In this document: piece by piece, positions 51,429-62,834 of the stretch | Layout of the letters: every line of letters begins with the position of its first letter | How positions within the stretch are numbered: the first letter of the stretch is position 1 | Assembly (NCBI GenBank): GCA_037447655.1 | Contig: JBBHKE010000586.1 | Location: 64,001 to 128,000, forward strand | Source: Zygnema cylindricum | Lineage: Eukaryota; Streptophyta; Zygnematophyceae; Zygnematales; Zygnemataceae | Length of the DNA: 64,000 nt | Reading direction: 5' to 3' | Translations under genes and position numbers: made by a program | Notes under the pieces: generated by a model | Seen by the model: only the letters and a program-made list of their open reading frames with translations | Databases searched by the model: none | Told to the model about the DNA's origin: nothing

Positions 51429-51917
51429 ATAGTATTTAACTAACCCACTTTAAGCCACAACCACTGCTGCCCAAGAAGGCAAACTGACAATTTGACTGCA
51501 CCCCTGTGTAGCCTGGACTCCCCTGAGTCCGTAGAAAAAAGAATCACTGAAAACGGCCAACCAGGCGATAAGTTATAGGGTGGCAAAGATGCCAATTTAT
51601 ACAAACTCTCTGAGAGAGAGGACTATCTACCTAAATTTTCCTAAGTCCTAGTTTTTCCTAATTCCCTCTCACAGCTCCTATCTACTGCCTGTACGAACCA
51701 ATCACAAAACTGTATAGTACTAGAAAGTACTACTGCCGATGTACTTTCTGTACGGCCTCTGTACGACAAGGCCATTAGTGGACGCGTGTATACTTTCCAC
51801 TCATCCGTACGTTCCTCGGAATTCCCGCGACCGAATGATGTCTCCCCACGTGGCGCCAGGTGATGCCACGTCACTAAATGCCAAAGTGACCACTCCGGGA
51901 TTTCGGCGATGATGTGC
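51381..51917 (-). mobile_element. Inverted piece of a type-A G unit (leader and LTR)
   Basis: Reverse-complemented, this reads like 43265-43810: the G-box, the hairpin with GTACAGAAAGTAC, GGCATCTTTGCCACCCTATAACTTATCGCC (positions 51565-51600), the GGGAGTC-type leader and the first bases of gag. It runs into the assembly gap, so its remaining LTR lies in or beyond the gap. Its orientation is opposite to every other retroelement here. Confidence 0.85.
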
Positions 51918-51927
51918 NNNNNNNNNN
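51918..51927. other. Assembly gap (10 N)
   Basis: Ten ambiguous bases mark a gap whose true size is unknown. Sequence character changes sharply across it, from LTR sequence to very T-rich DNA, so the join deserves caution. Confidence 0.99.
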
Positions 51928-53783
51928 TATGCATACTAGTCTTTATGTATACTAGACTGATCTCTAAACTCAACATAATGAAGAATTGGATAATTTATTT
52001 TTACTTTTATATTTATCTCTTAAAAATAAAAAAAAATTCATATTGTTTTTTTTTCTTTTTTTTTTCTGTTTTTGTTTTTGTAATTGCAATGAGTCTTTTT
52101 TTTTATCAAATCGATGAAATTTATCCACAAACTTTTAAATTTTGTTATTTTTTAAGTATTCTTTTATTTTATTTTTGTTATTTAATATTATATTTTGTTT
52201 TTCGTGTTTTAGGTTTTTTTTTATCTCTCTTTATATTGAGGGACGCAAAAAACGTGACATTAAATATAAAACTAAACAAGGTGGATTTTTTATTGTTTTA
52301 AATTTTCAAACACCTATTTAAAGTAGCTAAACTATTTTTTTTTCTGAGTAACGTTAATGTTTTTGTTTTTGTCTTTTTTTTTTCTTTTTTTTTGTTATAC
52401 TTAAAAAAAAATAAAAATTCTCTATTTATATTTTCATTTTTATTTAATAGGTTAAGAAGTAATACAACTCAAATCTCTAGTCAGATCATATGTATTTCTG
52501 ATCATACGTATTTGTGTTTGTTTTGTGGTTTGAGAGTAGTGATTTTTAGCTTCGTATAATTGTCTTTAATGAAATAGAGTGTTCTTCCACTATTTATTGA
52601 ATGCTTCAATTGTTGGTACAATGTGTTTGATTCTGTTAAAACCTGGAATTTGTTTATATTCACGGTTTAATGATTGAGTGATTATTGGCACTTATATGGA
52701 GGATGGACTACAATTTTTCTTTTTTGGCTATGAATAAGTGCATGGCAATATCTATATTCGGTTATTCTAGTTGGTCGTGTATTGTGTTTTAGTTGACGTT
52801 GGTCGTGCATTGTGCCCTAGTCGACATTTGCATGATCAATTCAAACTTCTATTTTGTTTTTGTGCATTCTATGGCTAAAGTCTTCATTGTGGGTAATTGT
52901 GTCTGAAAATATATTTTTACAAGCAATTATTCAAGCGACCTTGTTTATCCTGTCACGTGATAAATCTTTTTAAATCTTGTGTCATATGTTGTGGGTTGAT
53001 TAGATAATAACTATTTATTTGTTAAAAAAAAAATGTAAATTTTGAAAAGGGTTTTTTTTTGTTTCTCAATTTGTGGTTGCCTTTTCTCCTATTTTTTTCA
53101 CTTTTTCTACTTATTAATATTTTAGCATTTTTCTTTGTCTTTTCTAATTATTTATTTTTCTTTACATTTTTTTTTCTCTCTCTATGATTTTTTTAGTTTC
53201 TTAGCATATGTTTTTTTTTGATTTGTATGATTGCATTCGCTTCTTTAAATTTTATTAGCCGCTTTCTTCTTTTTGCTACATTTTTTATTCATCTACAATT
53301 ATTTCCTTTTTTTTCTCTTTTTTTTCATTTGTTTTTGTTTATTTTCATCTTTTTTTTTGTGATTTTTGTTTTATGTGTTTTTGTTTATTTTTTAATCTCT
53401 CTTTACCTTGAGTGATGCAAAAAACGAGCCACTAATCATAAAAGTAAACAAAAAGGATTTCTTTCGCTTAATGACTTTCAAACACTGATTTATTCCGTCT
53501 AAACATTTTTCTTTCTAAGTAACGTTTATTTTTTTGTTTTTATCTATCATTATTTTTTTTTCTTTTGTGCTGTGTTTGACTACTCTCTAATGTTTTATTT
53601 TTTTTTGTTTATTTTTTTCTGTATCTATATTTGCATTTTTTTTCATGGGTTAAGAGATGATTAATGGGGTAAGAGATAATACAAGTGAGATGTCTAATGA
53701 GATCATATGTATTTGTGTTCAAAGAGTAATGATTTTTGGCTTCGCATAATTGTTTTCCTTGGCTGTTTTTAATAAAATTTAAT
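51928..53783. other. T-rich non-coding DNA with an internal duplication
   Basis: Long T runs dominate. The stretch from about 52200 to 52440 (ATCTCTCTTTA, GACGCAAAAAACG, CAAACACC, AGTAACGTTAA) is repeated at about 53375-53620 in the same orientation, about 1.17 kb further on. A segment at about 52690-53050 is similarly repeated at about 55010-55370. No coding region is supported. Confidence 0.6.
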
Positions 53784-55050
53784 GTTCTTCCACTACACAT
53801 TGGTAGCTTAAATCGTTGGTGGAATTCATTCGATTGTGTTACAACCTGAAACCCGTTCAATTGTGTTACAACCTAAACTTTGATTGTGTTAATGTCGATC
53901 TTGAAACCTGTTCGATTGTGTGAATTCCAATTATGTTACAGCCTGAACTTTGATTGTGTTACGGCCGATTGTATTACAGCTTGAACTTTGATTGTGTTAT
54001 TGCCAATTGTGTTACAACCTGAACTTATTTTCGTACTTGTTTTCGTTCAGCTCCAACACTAAGAAGTTGAGTGTTCTTCCACTACCTATTGGTTGTTTTA
54101 ATCGTTAGTGCAATCCGTTCGATTGTGTTACAACCACTTTGATTGTATTATTGCTGTGCTTAGACTGTGTTACTGCAAATTGTGTTACAACCATAACTTG
54201 TTTTTGTACTTGTTTTCGTTAAACTTGATTGTGTTACTCCCGATTGTGTTACAGTCTAAACTTGTTTTCGTACTTGTTTTCGTTCAGCACCAACACTAAG
54301 AAGTAGAGTGTTCTTCCACTACCCATTGGCTGTTTTAATCGTGTTTTCGTTCAGCTTCAGCGCTAAGAAGTTGAGTGTTCTCCCACTACCTATTGGTTGC
54401 TTTAATCGTTAGTGCAATCCATGTCATTGTGTTACAACCACTTTGATTGTATTATTGCCGATTGTGTTACAGCCTGAACTTGTTTTCGTACTTTTTCCCG
54501 TTCAGCTCCAAGACTCAGAAGTTTACTCTTTTTCAATACTCATTGGTTGTTTCAATCTTTAGTGCAATCCGTTTGATTGTGTTATAGCCTAAAACCCGTT
54601 CGATTTTGTTACAACTTGGAACTTGTTTTTGTTCGCCGATAGGATTAAGTAATCACAAGCAATTATGTAGAAGATGGAGTAGGACTAAGAAGTTGAGTAT
54701 TCTTCCACTAATCATTGGTTGCTTCAAATGTTGGTGTTATCCGCTCGAATGTGTTATATCTTGGAACCCGTTCGATTGTGTTTTAATCTGGAACTTGTTT
54801 TCGTTCGCCTCTATGACTAAGGCAATTGTGTGGAAGATGGAGAATGACTGAAAAGTTGACTGTTCTTCCACTACCCATTGGTTGCTTCAATCTTTAGTGG
54901 AATCCGTTCGATTATGTTACAACCTGGAATACGTTCGATTGTGTTACAGCCTGGAACTTGTTTTCGATCGGCTGCAGGACTGGACCTTGTTTTCCATCGG
55001 TTTTGGGACTAAATGATCACTGGCAATTATGGATAAGATGGAGTAGAGTC
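53784..55050 (+). repeat. Irregular tandem array of GTTCTTCCACTAC units
   Basis: Units begin at about 53784, 54070, 54309, 54377, 54527, 54699 and 54862; the first part also occurs alone at 52581. Each unit has GTTCTTCCACTACC-ATTGGTTGCTT, one to several CGATTGTGTTACAACCTGAACT modules, GTTTTCGTTCAG and a CTAAGAAGTTGAGT end. Unit length varies from about 70 to 290 bp because the number of inner modules varies. There is no coding capacity. Confidence 0.85.
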
Positions 55051-56998
55051 TCTCTTTTCGGCAGTGAATTTTTTTGACTGTGAAATTTTGCGTTGTGAAT
55101 GACTACAGGGCACTATCAATGTTCTGTTTTTCCAGTTGGCCATGCATTCTACCCTAGTTAACATTTACATAATAAATTCAAGCTTCTGTTTTGTTTTTGG
55201 GCATCCAATAGGTGGAGGCTAAATTGTGGCTGAAAATATATTTTGTCAGGCAATTATTCAACCGGCATTGTTAACCTTGTCACATGATAAATCTTCGTAA
55301 ATATTGTCTCATAGGTTATGTGTTGATTCGATGATAGCTATTTGTTTGCTGAAAAAGAGATGTAAATTTTGGAAGGTTTATGTATCAGTGATGTGTCTTT
55401 ATGAGTTTAATACTAAAAGCGAAATGGTTGCAATTTTTTGCTTCCGATTATGGCTTATAGCGGATGTGGGTGATATAGGTGATGGTCATCGCTATGCCTT
55501 ATCCTTCAATTTGGTGGAAATGTATTGTCAGGTACGTACAGTGCACGTGGATATATCACTTCGGTTTTTTGGAAGCGGTTCAATAAAGTCAATCGAGCTT
55601 CACTTACTCTCCCATGATGTTAATACTTCCACCTTTATAAATATATTGATACAATTGATATCATTCGTAGGCAATTCCCCCATTTTTTTGTAGTTGAGCC
55701 TATGTATCCGCGGCTACTCTATAACTTACCTTAGCTTGGGCGGTCTATTGCTTCTAAATGTTCTACCATCTGATGTAAGAACTTGTCAAACCTGTCGAAT
55801 ATGAAAGTGCGAAAAGCCCTCTTTGGGTATGGTTCCCATCATCAATGCTTTCTTTCGTTTCCTTTATTTTCCTTTTTCTTCTCAATTACCATTTCGGATG
55901 TCTTTCCCACTCACTGTTACTCTTCATTTGCCACACCATCCTTTCCCTATTTGTTCACAAGAGCTTTTGTTTGACATTGGGGAACACACACCCTATTATA
56001 CCAGCAAAAAAACACCCCTCGAAAAACTCTCGCAAATCCTTTATGTCACTGGTACTCGACGAGTTTTGATTTCCTCCGTTGACTGTTGAAAAAAAGCATG
56101 GATATAGGATTTCTAAGTCGGAGGAGTAGGTTAATAGCCCTCGTTTCCTATCTTTTTAGGAAACGGGGTCATTTCATCTCCGAGGTCTTTTTGGTTTTAC
56201 CAGTTCCATATTGTCTTGAATACTTTATGTTTCCAGATTGAAATCTGTGTGTTTATCCAAAATCCATGAAATATCGTAACTTTTGTCCTATTCCTCCCAA
56301 TCACCGCCGAGTTTCTGCACTTTCTGATGGTGACATTCCAGTGATGGTTTGGGTGTTTGTCAGTATGTCTCCATCTTAATGCCCAAAATTATGATTATTA
56401 TTCTGAATATTCCTACTTTCTCTCTTTACATGAATTACTCCAGTTGCCCCTGCGCCTTGCAGTCGCACGCCGTCTTCGATTATGTTTTTTCTCCTCCCTT
56501 CTCTTTCTTCCTCCTCCCCTCTCATTCTCGACCTTATTATTGACTTTCTACCTTGATCGATCTTGTTCGTTATACAGTTGGCTCTCTTTACACAAAGGGC
56601 ACGCCACCATATGTGATATTTTTATTGCGGCCATCTGGTTCTAACGGCATCTTCTTTCTTGATCTATGGGTTCCTTCTTTTTTCTCTCCCTTTTGAAAAC
56701 GTAGAGAACGTTTCTGTTGCCTGTATTTCTCACGAGGGATCTCCGTCAATGATGATTTTTCAAAAATGTTGCCTTGAGCACCCTCCTCTAGAAAGGTCAC
56801 ACTCTCTCAGCAAATCAAATTTTGACCTTAGGAAAGATGTTAGATAATAAATGTTGACGATCGTCGACAAGGTCTGTAAAATTTTATGGCTTCGAGGTTA
56901 AGTCACGTTACACTAGTTCACGTTATGAACTTTTTGATTGCGATAGCCTCAAGGCGTCCCCCAAGCGAAAGGATAAAGTATATTGTGCCTAGCGATTT
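55051..56998. other. No recognisable gene
   Basis: The first 320 bases repeat part of 52690-53050. Beyond that there are short frames (55304-55693, 55823-56089, 56349-56644) with no motif, homologous pattern or clear splice structure. A gene with short exons cannot be excluded from sequence alone. Confidence 0.5.
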
Positions 56999-57220
56999 TC
57001 TTTTTTCTTTGTTACATTAAAATACAATAGCCAACTAGGAGATTGATCCAAGCAGTTAATTGTCAACAAACAATGACTATCCCTTCCCAGAACATGCAAA
57101 TCAAATTTTCCTTTTTCTCTATTACATTAAAATACAATAGCCAATAAGAAGATTGATCCAAGCAGTTAATCGTCAACAAATAATGATTCTCCGTTCCTAT
57201 AACATGCAAATCAGCCAATA
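56999..57220 (+). repeat. Tandem duplication with a 110-bp period
   Basis: TTACATTAAAATACAATAGCC at 57012 recurs at 57122, and the following GATTGATCCAAGCAGTTAAT, GTCAACAAA-AATGA and AACATGCAAATCA blocks recur at the same offset. Two copies are seen, with a few differences. Confidence 0.85.
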
Positions 57221-57339
57221 TCAATACATCGATGAATAAGACAAAAAAGATAGACAAAAAAAATCTACGACCAGCTTTTTTCTAAAGATTGGAGATGGAA
57301 CTTGCTGATGGAGTAGCAAATTACAAAAGGTTACAGCTT

Positions 57340-57699
57340 AATCCACAATGAAGTCAGAATATATGGCGCTGCTTCCGCCCAGAAGGAGCTCCTATGGATC
57401 AAGTCTATTTTACACGAACTTGGGTATATGCAAACTGGTCCTTAAGCTTTCTAGTATGACAACCAGGCAGCCATTGCATTTGCCTCTAACACTAGCCATC
57501 ACTTTAAAAGCAAACACATGGATGTTAGACTTCTTTTTGTTAAAGAAAAAGTACTTGCAAAAGTCGTTAAATTGTGTTATTTACCGGACGAGAAGATGGT
57601 GGCTGACATGTTAACAAAAGCCTTTCCTGCTCCTAAGTTACAGTTTTACAAAGATGTTATTGGACTAAGGGAGTAACTGAGTCTAAATATTTAGGGGAG
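57340..57699 (+). pseudogene. Copia RNase H C-terminal remnant
   Basis: With two frame changes and one stop it reads SAQKELLWIKSILHELGY, YDNQAAIAFASNTSHHFKSK, HMDVRLLFVKEKV and LPDEKMVADMLTKAFP, the standard end of copia polyproteins. A stop after VIGLRE is followed by a polypurine tract TTAGGGGAG and then an LTR start. The upstream part of its element is absent. Confidence 0.85.
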
Positions 57700-58640
57700 T
57701 GTTGTAATTTATAAATATTTAATTTCAGTAGATAGGGCTAAAATAACTTAGAATATTTTCTAAGTAGTTTTTTGTAATACTTACCTTAATTAGTGTTACA
57801 GTAGCAAAAGTACAATAGAGTATATTGTACTTTTACAAAGACACGTGTCGGCAAGAGAACGTATGCAGGTTTTACGGAGTGGCTCCGAGAGTCACCCACA
57901 CACGTCACGCAGTTGAGGATTGGATTCACGAATCGGACGAACGGAATCTGAACCAGGTATTCCGAAAATATATTGTACGGTTCGACGGTACCATCGTCGA
58001 ATGAATTTGTTCTAATGGACGCGATTCACTTGGGACAACAAGCATGATTCACTAGTAACCACAAGCGTGATTCACGTGGGACCACTAGTGACGAAGCACT
58101 CAGGTGCTTGGTACTACACGACCATGGTCGGCTGGACTTTAGCGACTACCGTTGACTAAGCATTTGGATGGTTTTGTGTAGGGTTCGTTATTTGAAAATA
58201 TTTGAATAAACATTGTTTTGTAGTTTAGTGTTATAAAAAATAGTGTTCTATTAATTAGGTTTTTGGAAAATAGTAATTAGGGTTTTTGAGGTACTAACGG
58301 TACAGTAACGTACAAGTAGGATACTTTGTCGTTACTCGGGGTAATAACCGCAATAACAGTGACCAAAATTAGTGTAGACCAGTAGATACACACTGTGAGT
58401 ATATAACTAAGGACTTAGCCAATTTTGTAGCATCCTATTTTGGGAATATAATTTTCTAAGGGCAATCTTTAGAAAACTTGCAGACATCATATCTGATGTT
58501 TTACTTAGTCATTTGAGTTTCAATATTGGTAATTGTTAGTTTATTGTGTTGTGTATCAATGTGTAAAATTTGAGGCATATTGGCCTTTTGAGTCATATTC
58601 TATGTTTGATCAAAGTTGGTTGTTGAGTAGGTGTTTTGAT
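57700..58640 (+). repeat. Copia LTR shared between two element parts
   Basis: It starts TGTTGTAATTTATAAATATT directly after a polypurine tract and ends somewhere before the gag of element D; the exact CA end and primer site were not identified. A GTATATAACTA box at about 58396 may be its promoter. Its position between an RNase H end and a gag start means it could be the 3' LTR of one element and the 5' LTR of the next. Confidence 0.65.
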
Positions 58641-58659
58641 AGTTTCTGTTGTTTTAACA

Positions 58660-59582
58660 TATACTTTCACTACTACTAGTGGTTCTCCTCCTGCAACGGT
58701 GTTTGTACAAGAACAGGTTATGGATCTTTCGTCAAGAAATCTTATCTTCAATGGCCAAAAGTATGCGTACTGGGCGGTGATTGTCGAATCCTCGTTTGAA
58801 ACTGCTGATTATTCGGGGTCTTGGATGGCTCCCTTGCTCAAACAGATCCAAGTTGGGCGAAAAAAGAATTTTATGGCAGTGAACAATCTAATTCTTTGTA
58901 TTTCAGAAAATTTGGTCATGTCTCGACTGAAAATGAAGAAGGGGAGCGAGATTTGGATGTCACTGAAATCCGCTTTTGAGAAAGCAAATGTTCAAGAGGA
59001 GCTCTTGGTGGCAAGAAAAATTTGGGTATACAAATACTCGCGGGGAACTATGGTCGAGTATTCTGCCAATTTTCGTGCACTTATTGATGCACACTTTTCT
59101 GTTGGGGGTCATTTCTTGGTTTTCAACAAGCAACTCTGCTTATTAGAGGTGTCGTTAGTAGCTTGAAAGGTGTGTCTCCTCAGCGAAAGAGTCATGATAA
59201 AGCTAGCTGTTCATTTCAGTTAGCGTACAATCTTATATTGGAGGAAGAGACTAATACTAAGCTCCCTAAGGGAGAAAGAAAGGTTGAAGCTTTTGCAACA
59301 GACTTTGACAAAAGAAATCTTGTTAATCAAAACAAGAGTCAATTTTATCAAAATCAGAATCAATTTAATCAGAGATATAATAGGCCATCTTCTATTACTT
59401 GTTTTTATTGTTATGAGAAGAGTCATGGATACAGGTACTGTCCTAAACTGAAAAAGGCAAATGAGACAGGTTTATACAGGCCACGTTGGCAGCAGAGCCA
59501 AAATCAAAGAGGTTTTTTTGAAAATCCTTCCCGTGGAAATGCTCTTTTACAACTTTTGCAACTGGTGCAGTTGAGTCTCTAA
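58660..59582 (+). pseudogene. Copia gag of element D
   Basis: The first frame contains SSRNLIFNGQKYAYWAVIVESSF and ARKIWVYKYSRGTMVEY, a typical copia gag core, then a TGA at 59164. The second frame (to 59582) holds SFQLAYNLILEEETNTKLPKG and a zinc knuckle CFYCYEKSHGYRYC, in which the usual Gly before His is Ser. The start codon is unclear. Confidence 0.75.
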
Positions 59583-60964
59583 GCTTTAATGAGCAAGAGG
59601 AAGCGGAGTTATTTGCTATAACGACAGTCATGGAGGGTCCAAAGGATGCAGGATGGATTATGGACACGGGAGCGTCGGCCCACATGTGTTGGAACAAGGC
59701 GGCTTCTAAAATCTCTGGCAAACGTCTCCAAATAGTATCTACTAAGCTTGTGGCATGAGTGTTCAAACCTTAGCTTAGGGTGATGTATCTTTGATGGTAG
59801 ATGTGGGGGGAAAGGTGGTAGAGAGAACCTTTCACAATGTTTTGTATGTTTAAGACTTTAAGAGAAATCTTTTTTTCTACATACTTAGTGGAGAGCAAAG
59901 GCTTTGAAGTAGTTCTGAAAGGAGGTAGACATGTTGTTAGCAAGAAATGGAAAGTAGCAGTAACAGGAACTAGAGATGCTAGCAAAATGTACCGGATGGA
60001 CATAGCTCAATATAAAGAAAATGGTGTTCTCTACTCAAGTGTCCAATGTGATAATGAGTTGTGGCATAAAAGATTAGGACATATGAATTATGATAGTCTT
60101 AACAAAATGGTGAACTCGGGAAAAGTTGTGGGAGTTTCTCTCAGTTCTCATCCTATGAAATCATTTGATGGTTGTTCACTTGGCAAGATCCACAAATTGC
60201 CGCTTCCATAAGAAACACACCACGAATCGGAGAAAGTTCTTCAGCTAATACATTCTGATGTTATCGGTCCTTCTCAAGTGGCTTCAGCTGGAGGCGTCCA
60301 CTATATGGTTACATTCACAGATGACTTCGCGAGGTACACCAAAGTTTACTTCATGCAGCATAAAAGTGAAGTGTTTACTCACTTCAAACACTTCAAAGCG
60401 TGGGCGGAAAAGCTTCATGGAGTTCCAATCTTGGCGTTGAGATCGGACAATGGGGGAGAATACACATCGAAGGAATTCGAAGAGTTTTTCTTTCATGAAG
60501 GTATCAACCACAATCTAACAGTTCCATATACACCTGCATAGAATGGTGTTTCTGAGAGATTAAATAGGACAGTGACAGAAAGTGCTCGGTCCATGCTTGC
60601 ATATAAAGGGGTAGATTTGAAATTCTGGGCTGGAGCACTTAGCTGTGTTGTTTATATTAAGAACAGAATTGCCTCTAGATTTGTTAGCACTACACTTTAT
60701 GAGCTTTCGACAAGAGAGAAACCTGATGTTAGTCACTTTAAGATCTTTGGCAGCAAGTGTTTTATTCTAGATACTTCACAAGATATAAGGAAAATGGATG
60801 TTAAGGGCTTACTGGGAATTTTCATGGGGTATGAGGATAATGCAAAAGGTTATAGAGTTCTTTTATTTGAGAAACAGAAAGTGGTTGTCTCTAGAAATAT
60901 CAAGATTAAAGATGAGATAGATTCGGTTGACTCTTTTAAAGTACTAGACAAACCGGCAAAGTAA
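59583..60964 (+). pseudogene. Copia protease-integrase of element D
   Basis: The protease reads WIMDTGASAHMCWN (about 59653-59694). After frame changes comes LWHKRLGHMNYDSL, DGCSLGKIHKLPLP with a stop, and the integrase core with IHSDVIGPSQ, ALRSDNGGEYTSKEFEEF, VPYTPA then a TAG in place of the Gln codon, NGVSERLNRTVTESARS, and KPDVSHFKIFGSKCF. The catalytic Glu (in VSER) and Asp positions are present, but stops break the protein. Confidence 0.85.
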
Positions 60965-61179
60965 AAATAAAAATATCTCATCTTTCACCATACGCAGCGA
61001 GTCTACTTTTCACCGCCAAGTGGGACTACTCTTCCTTCAGTTCCGTTAATGACTTCACAAGATGCTTCACCACACGTTCCAGCTCAGGCGCAAAAAACGG
61101 TTACACCGTCTCGTCCACAACGGGTCGCGGATCAGCCAAGGCAGTCAAATAACAGGTTGTCAACGATTTCAGCCTCAAT

Positions 61180-62125
61180 TTTCGGGGGGAAAGAGATCTA
61201 GCAATCGTCTGCAAGCAAGCTCTCACTTCGCTTTTTCTCCAGCTACAGAGGAGCCTCTAACAATTCAAAAGGACTTTTCATCACCTAAGAAAAATCACTG
61301 GATTGAGACGGCAAACGATGAAATGAAATTTATTATAGAGGCACAGACGTGGGAGCTGGTGGATCTTCCTCCGAGCATAAAACCATCGGCAGCAAATGGG
61401 TATTCAAAGTGAAGTTGAACCCGGACAACACCATTCAAAGGTATAAGGCCGGACTAGTGGCCACGGGGTATGATCAAAAAGAAGGTAGGTATTTTGAATA
61501 AACCTTCTCTCCAGTTGTTAGTTTTCTTATTGTCAGAATTTTTCTAAGTCTAGCGGCTATAGAGAATATGGAAATACTGCAATTGGTTGTCAAAACTGCT
61601 TTCTTGCATAGAGAGTTCGAAGAGACCATCTACATGAAACAACCTGATATGTATATAGAAAAAAGGAAGGAGGAATTGGTGTGTAAACTTATGAAGTCTT
61701 TGTATAGGCTAAAACAAGCCCCCTAACAATGGAATTTGAAGTTAGATGAGTTTTTGACTGGGCTAGGTTTTAAGAGAATTAGCTCAGATCATCTTGTATA
61801 TGTTATACAAAGGGAGGATGGGATAATTTACATTGCTATATATGTGAGTGATCTATTATTAATAAGTAAGTCCATGGATGAAATAAACCGCATTAAAGCG
61901 GCTTTAAGGTCTAGGTTTGAAATAAAAGACCTCTGAGAGGCCAAGTATATCTTAGGTATACAGGTAGAAAGAGACAGAAACAAAAGGCTGATTATGTTGA
62001 CTCAGAAAGAAGCAATAGGTAACATGCTAGAAAAATTTGAAATGAAAGATGTGAAAGTATGTGTAACTCTAATGGAATTCAAGCAGAAATTGGAAGGAAT
62101 TGAGTCAAACTCGGCATAATGGTTT
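61180..62125 (+). pseudogene. Copia RT of element D
   Basis: Across three frames it reads KNHWIETANDEMKFIIEAQ, VKLNPDNTIQRYKAGLVATG, VKTAFLHREFEETIYMKQP, SLYRLKQAP with a stop, LDEFLTGLGFKRISSDH, and IYVSDLLLISKS (about 61838-61873). The catalytic YVDD motif is YVSD here, so even without the stops this RT would be inactive. It ends with LTQKEAIGNMLEKFEMKD. Confidence 0.85.
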
Positions 62126-62834
62126 GTCAAAGTCTAGAGACAGGGGAGGAAGAGTTTTTAGCTTTAAAGCCATACAAACGGGTACTTGAAATTCTTAAAT
62201 AATTTATGAATTGTATGTTGAAATAAAAGGTATTTTCTAGGTTAGTTAAAAGATTTAAATAAAAGCAGGAAAAAGCAGAGGCAGCTTGCTTCTAGCTTCT
62301 CTCTCTAGCCCCCATACTTGTCGTAGTCACTGAAGGCTAGAGAGCAAGCTAGAGCAATGGCTGCCTATGCTCCTTCTAGAGTCAAAAGGCAGATCCTTGG
62401 TAAACTTACCAAAAGGATTGACGGACCCAGGATTTGATCCTGGTACCTACCATCCGTCAAAGTAGTTGTTAGTCTTACCCTGTAGTCTAAGACCAGTGGT
62501 GAAGTATATAGGGTACGATAGCTACTTAAAGATGACGAAAAAGAGAAGTTCGATTTATTGACAAACGGACCACAATCACACAGACACCGTTAAAAATAGA
62601 ACTACACCGGAAATGTACTACTTGTATTTTTAACGGCTATAAATTAAGGCCGACATAAATCTAACGACAGAGAAAGAAGCCGGCATCGCGGAATGGTCGA
62701 TTTGGCGGTTTTCAGTCACAACCACAACGGGTGACACGTGGCAGCATGACATTGGATGACGGCATCTCCAGGACATATTATGGCGAACCCGGATATGGCA
62801 GGCGTCGTCTTTCTGGCCATATCGTACAATGGCC

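Larger units (their letters stand above)
58641..62215 (+). mobile_element. Copia element D (decayed, truncated in RT)
   Basis: Gag, zinc knuckle, protease, integrase and RT follow in standard copia order with many stops and frame changes. It is related to element C throughout but diverged. RNase H and the 3' LTR are missing because unit G6 begins at 62216. Confidence 0.85.

Noticed and set aside
53784-55050. CRISPR-like repeat array
   Set aside because: Units and spacers are not of constant length, inner modules vary in number, and the genome is eukaryotic.
55304-56644. Possible gene after the tandem array
   Set aside because: Frames are short, change repeatedly and show no recognisable domain; splice sites could be found by chance in such T-rich sequence.
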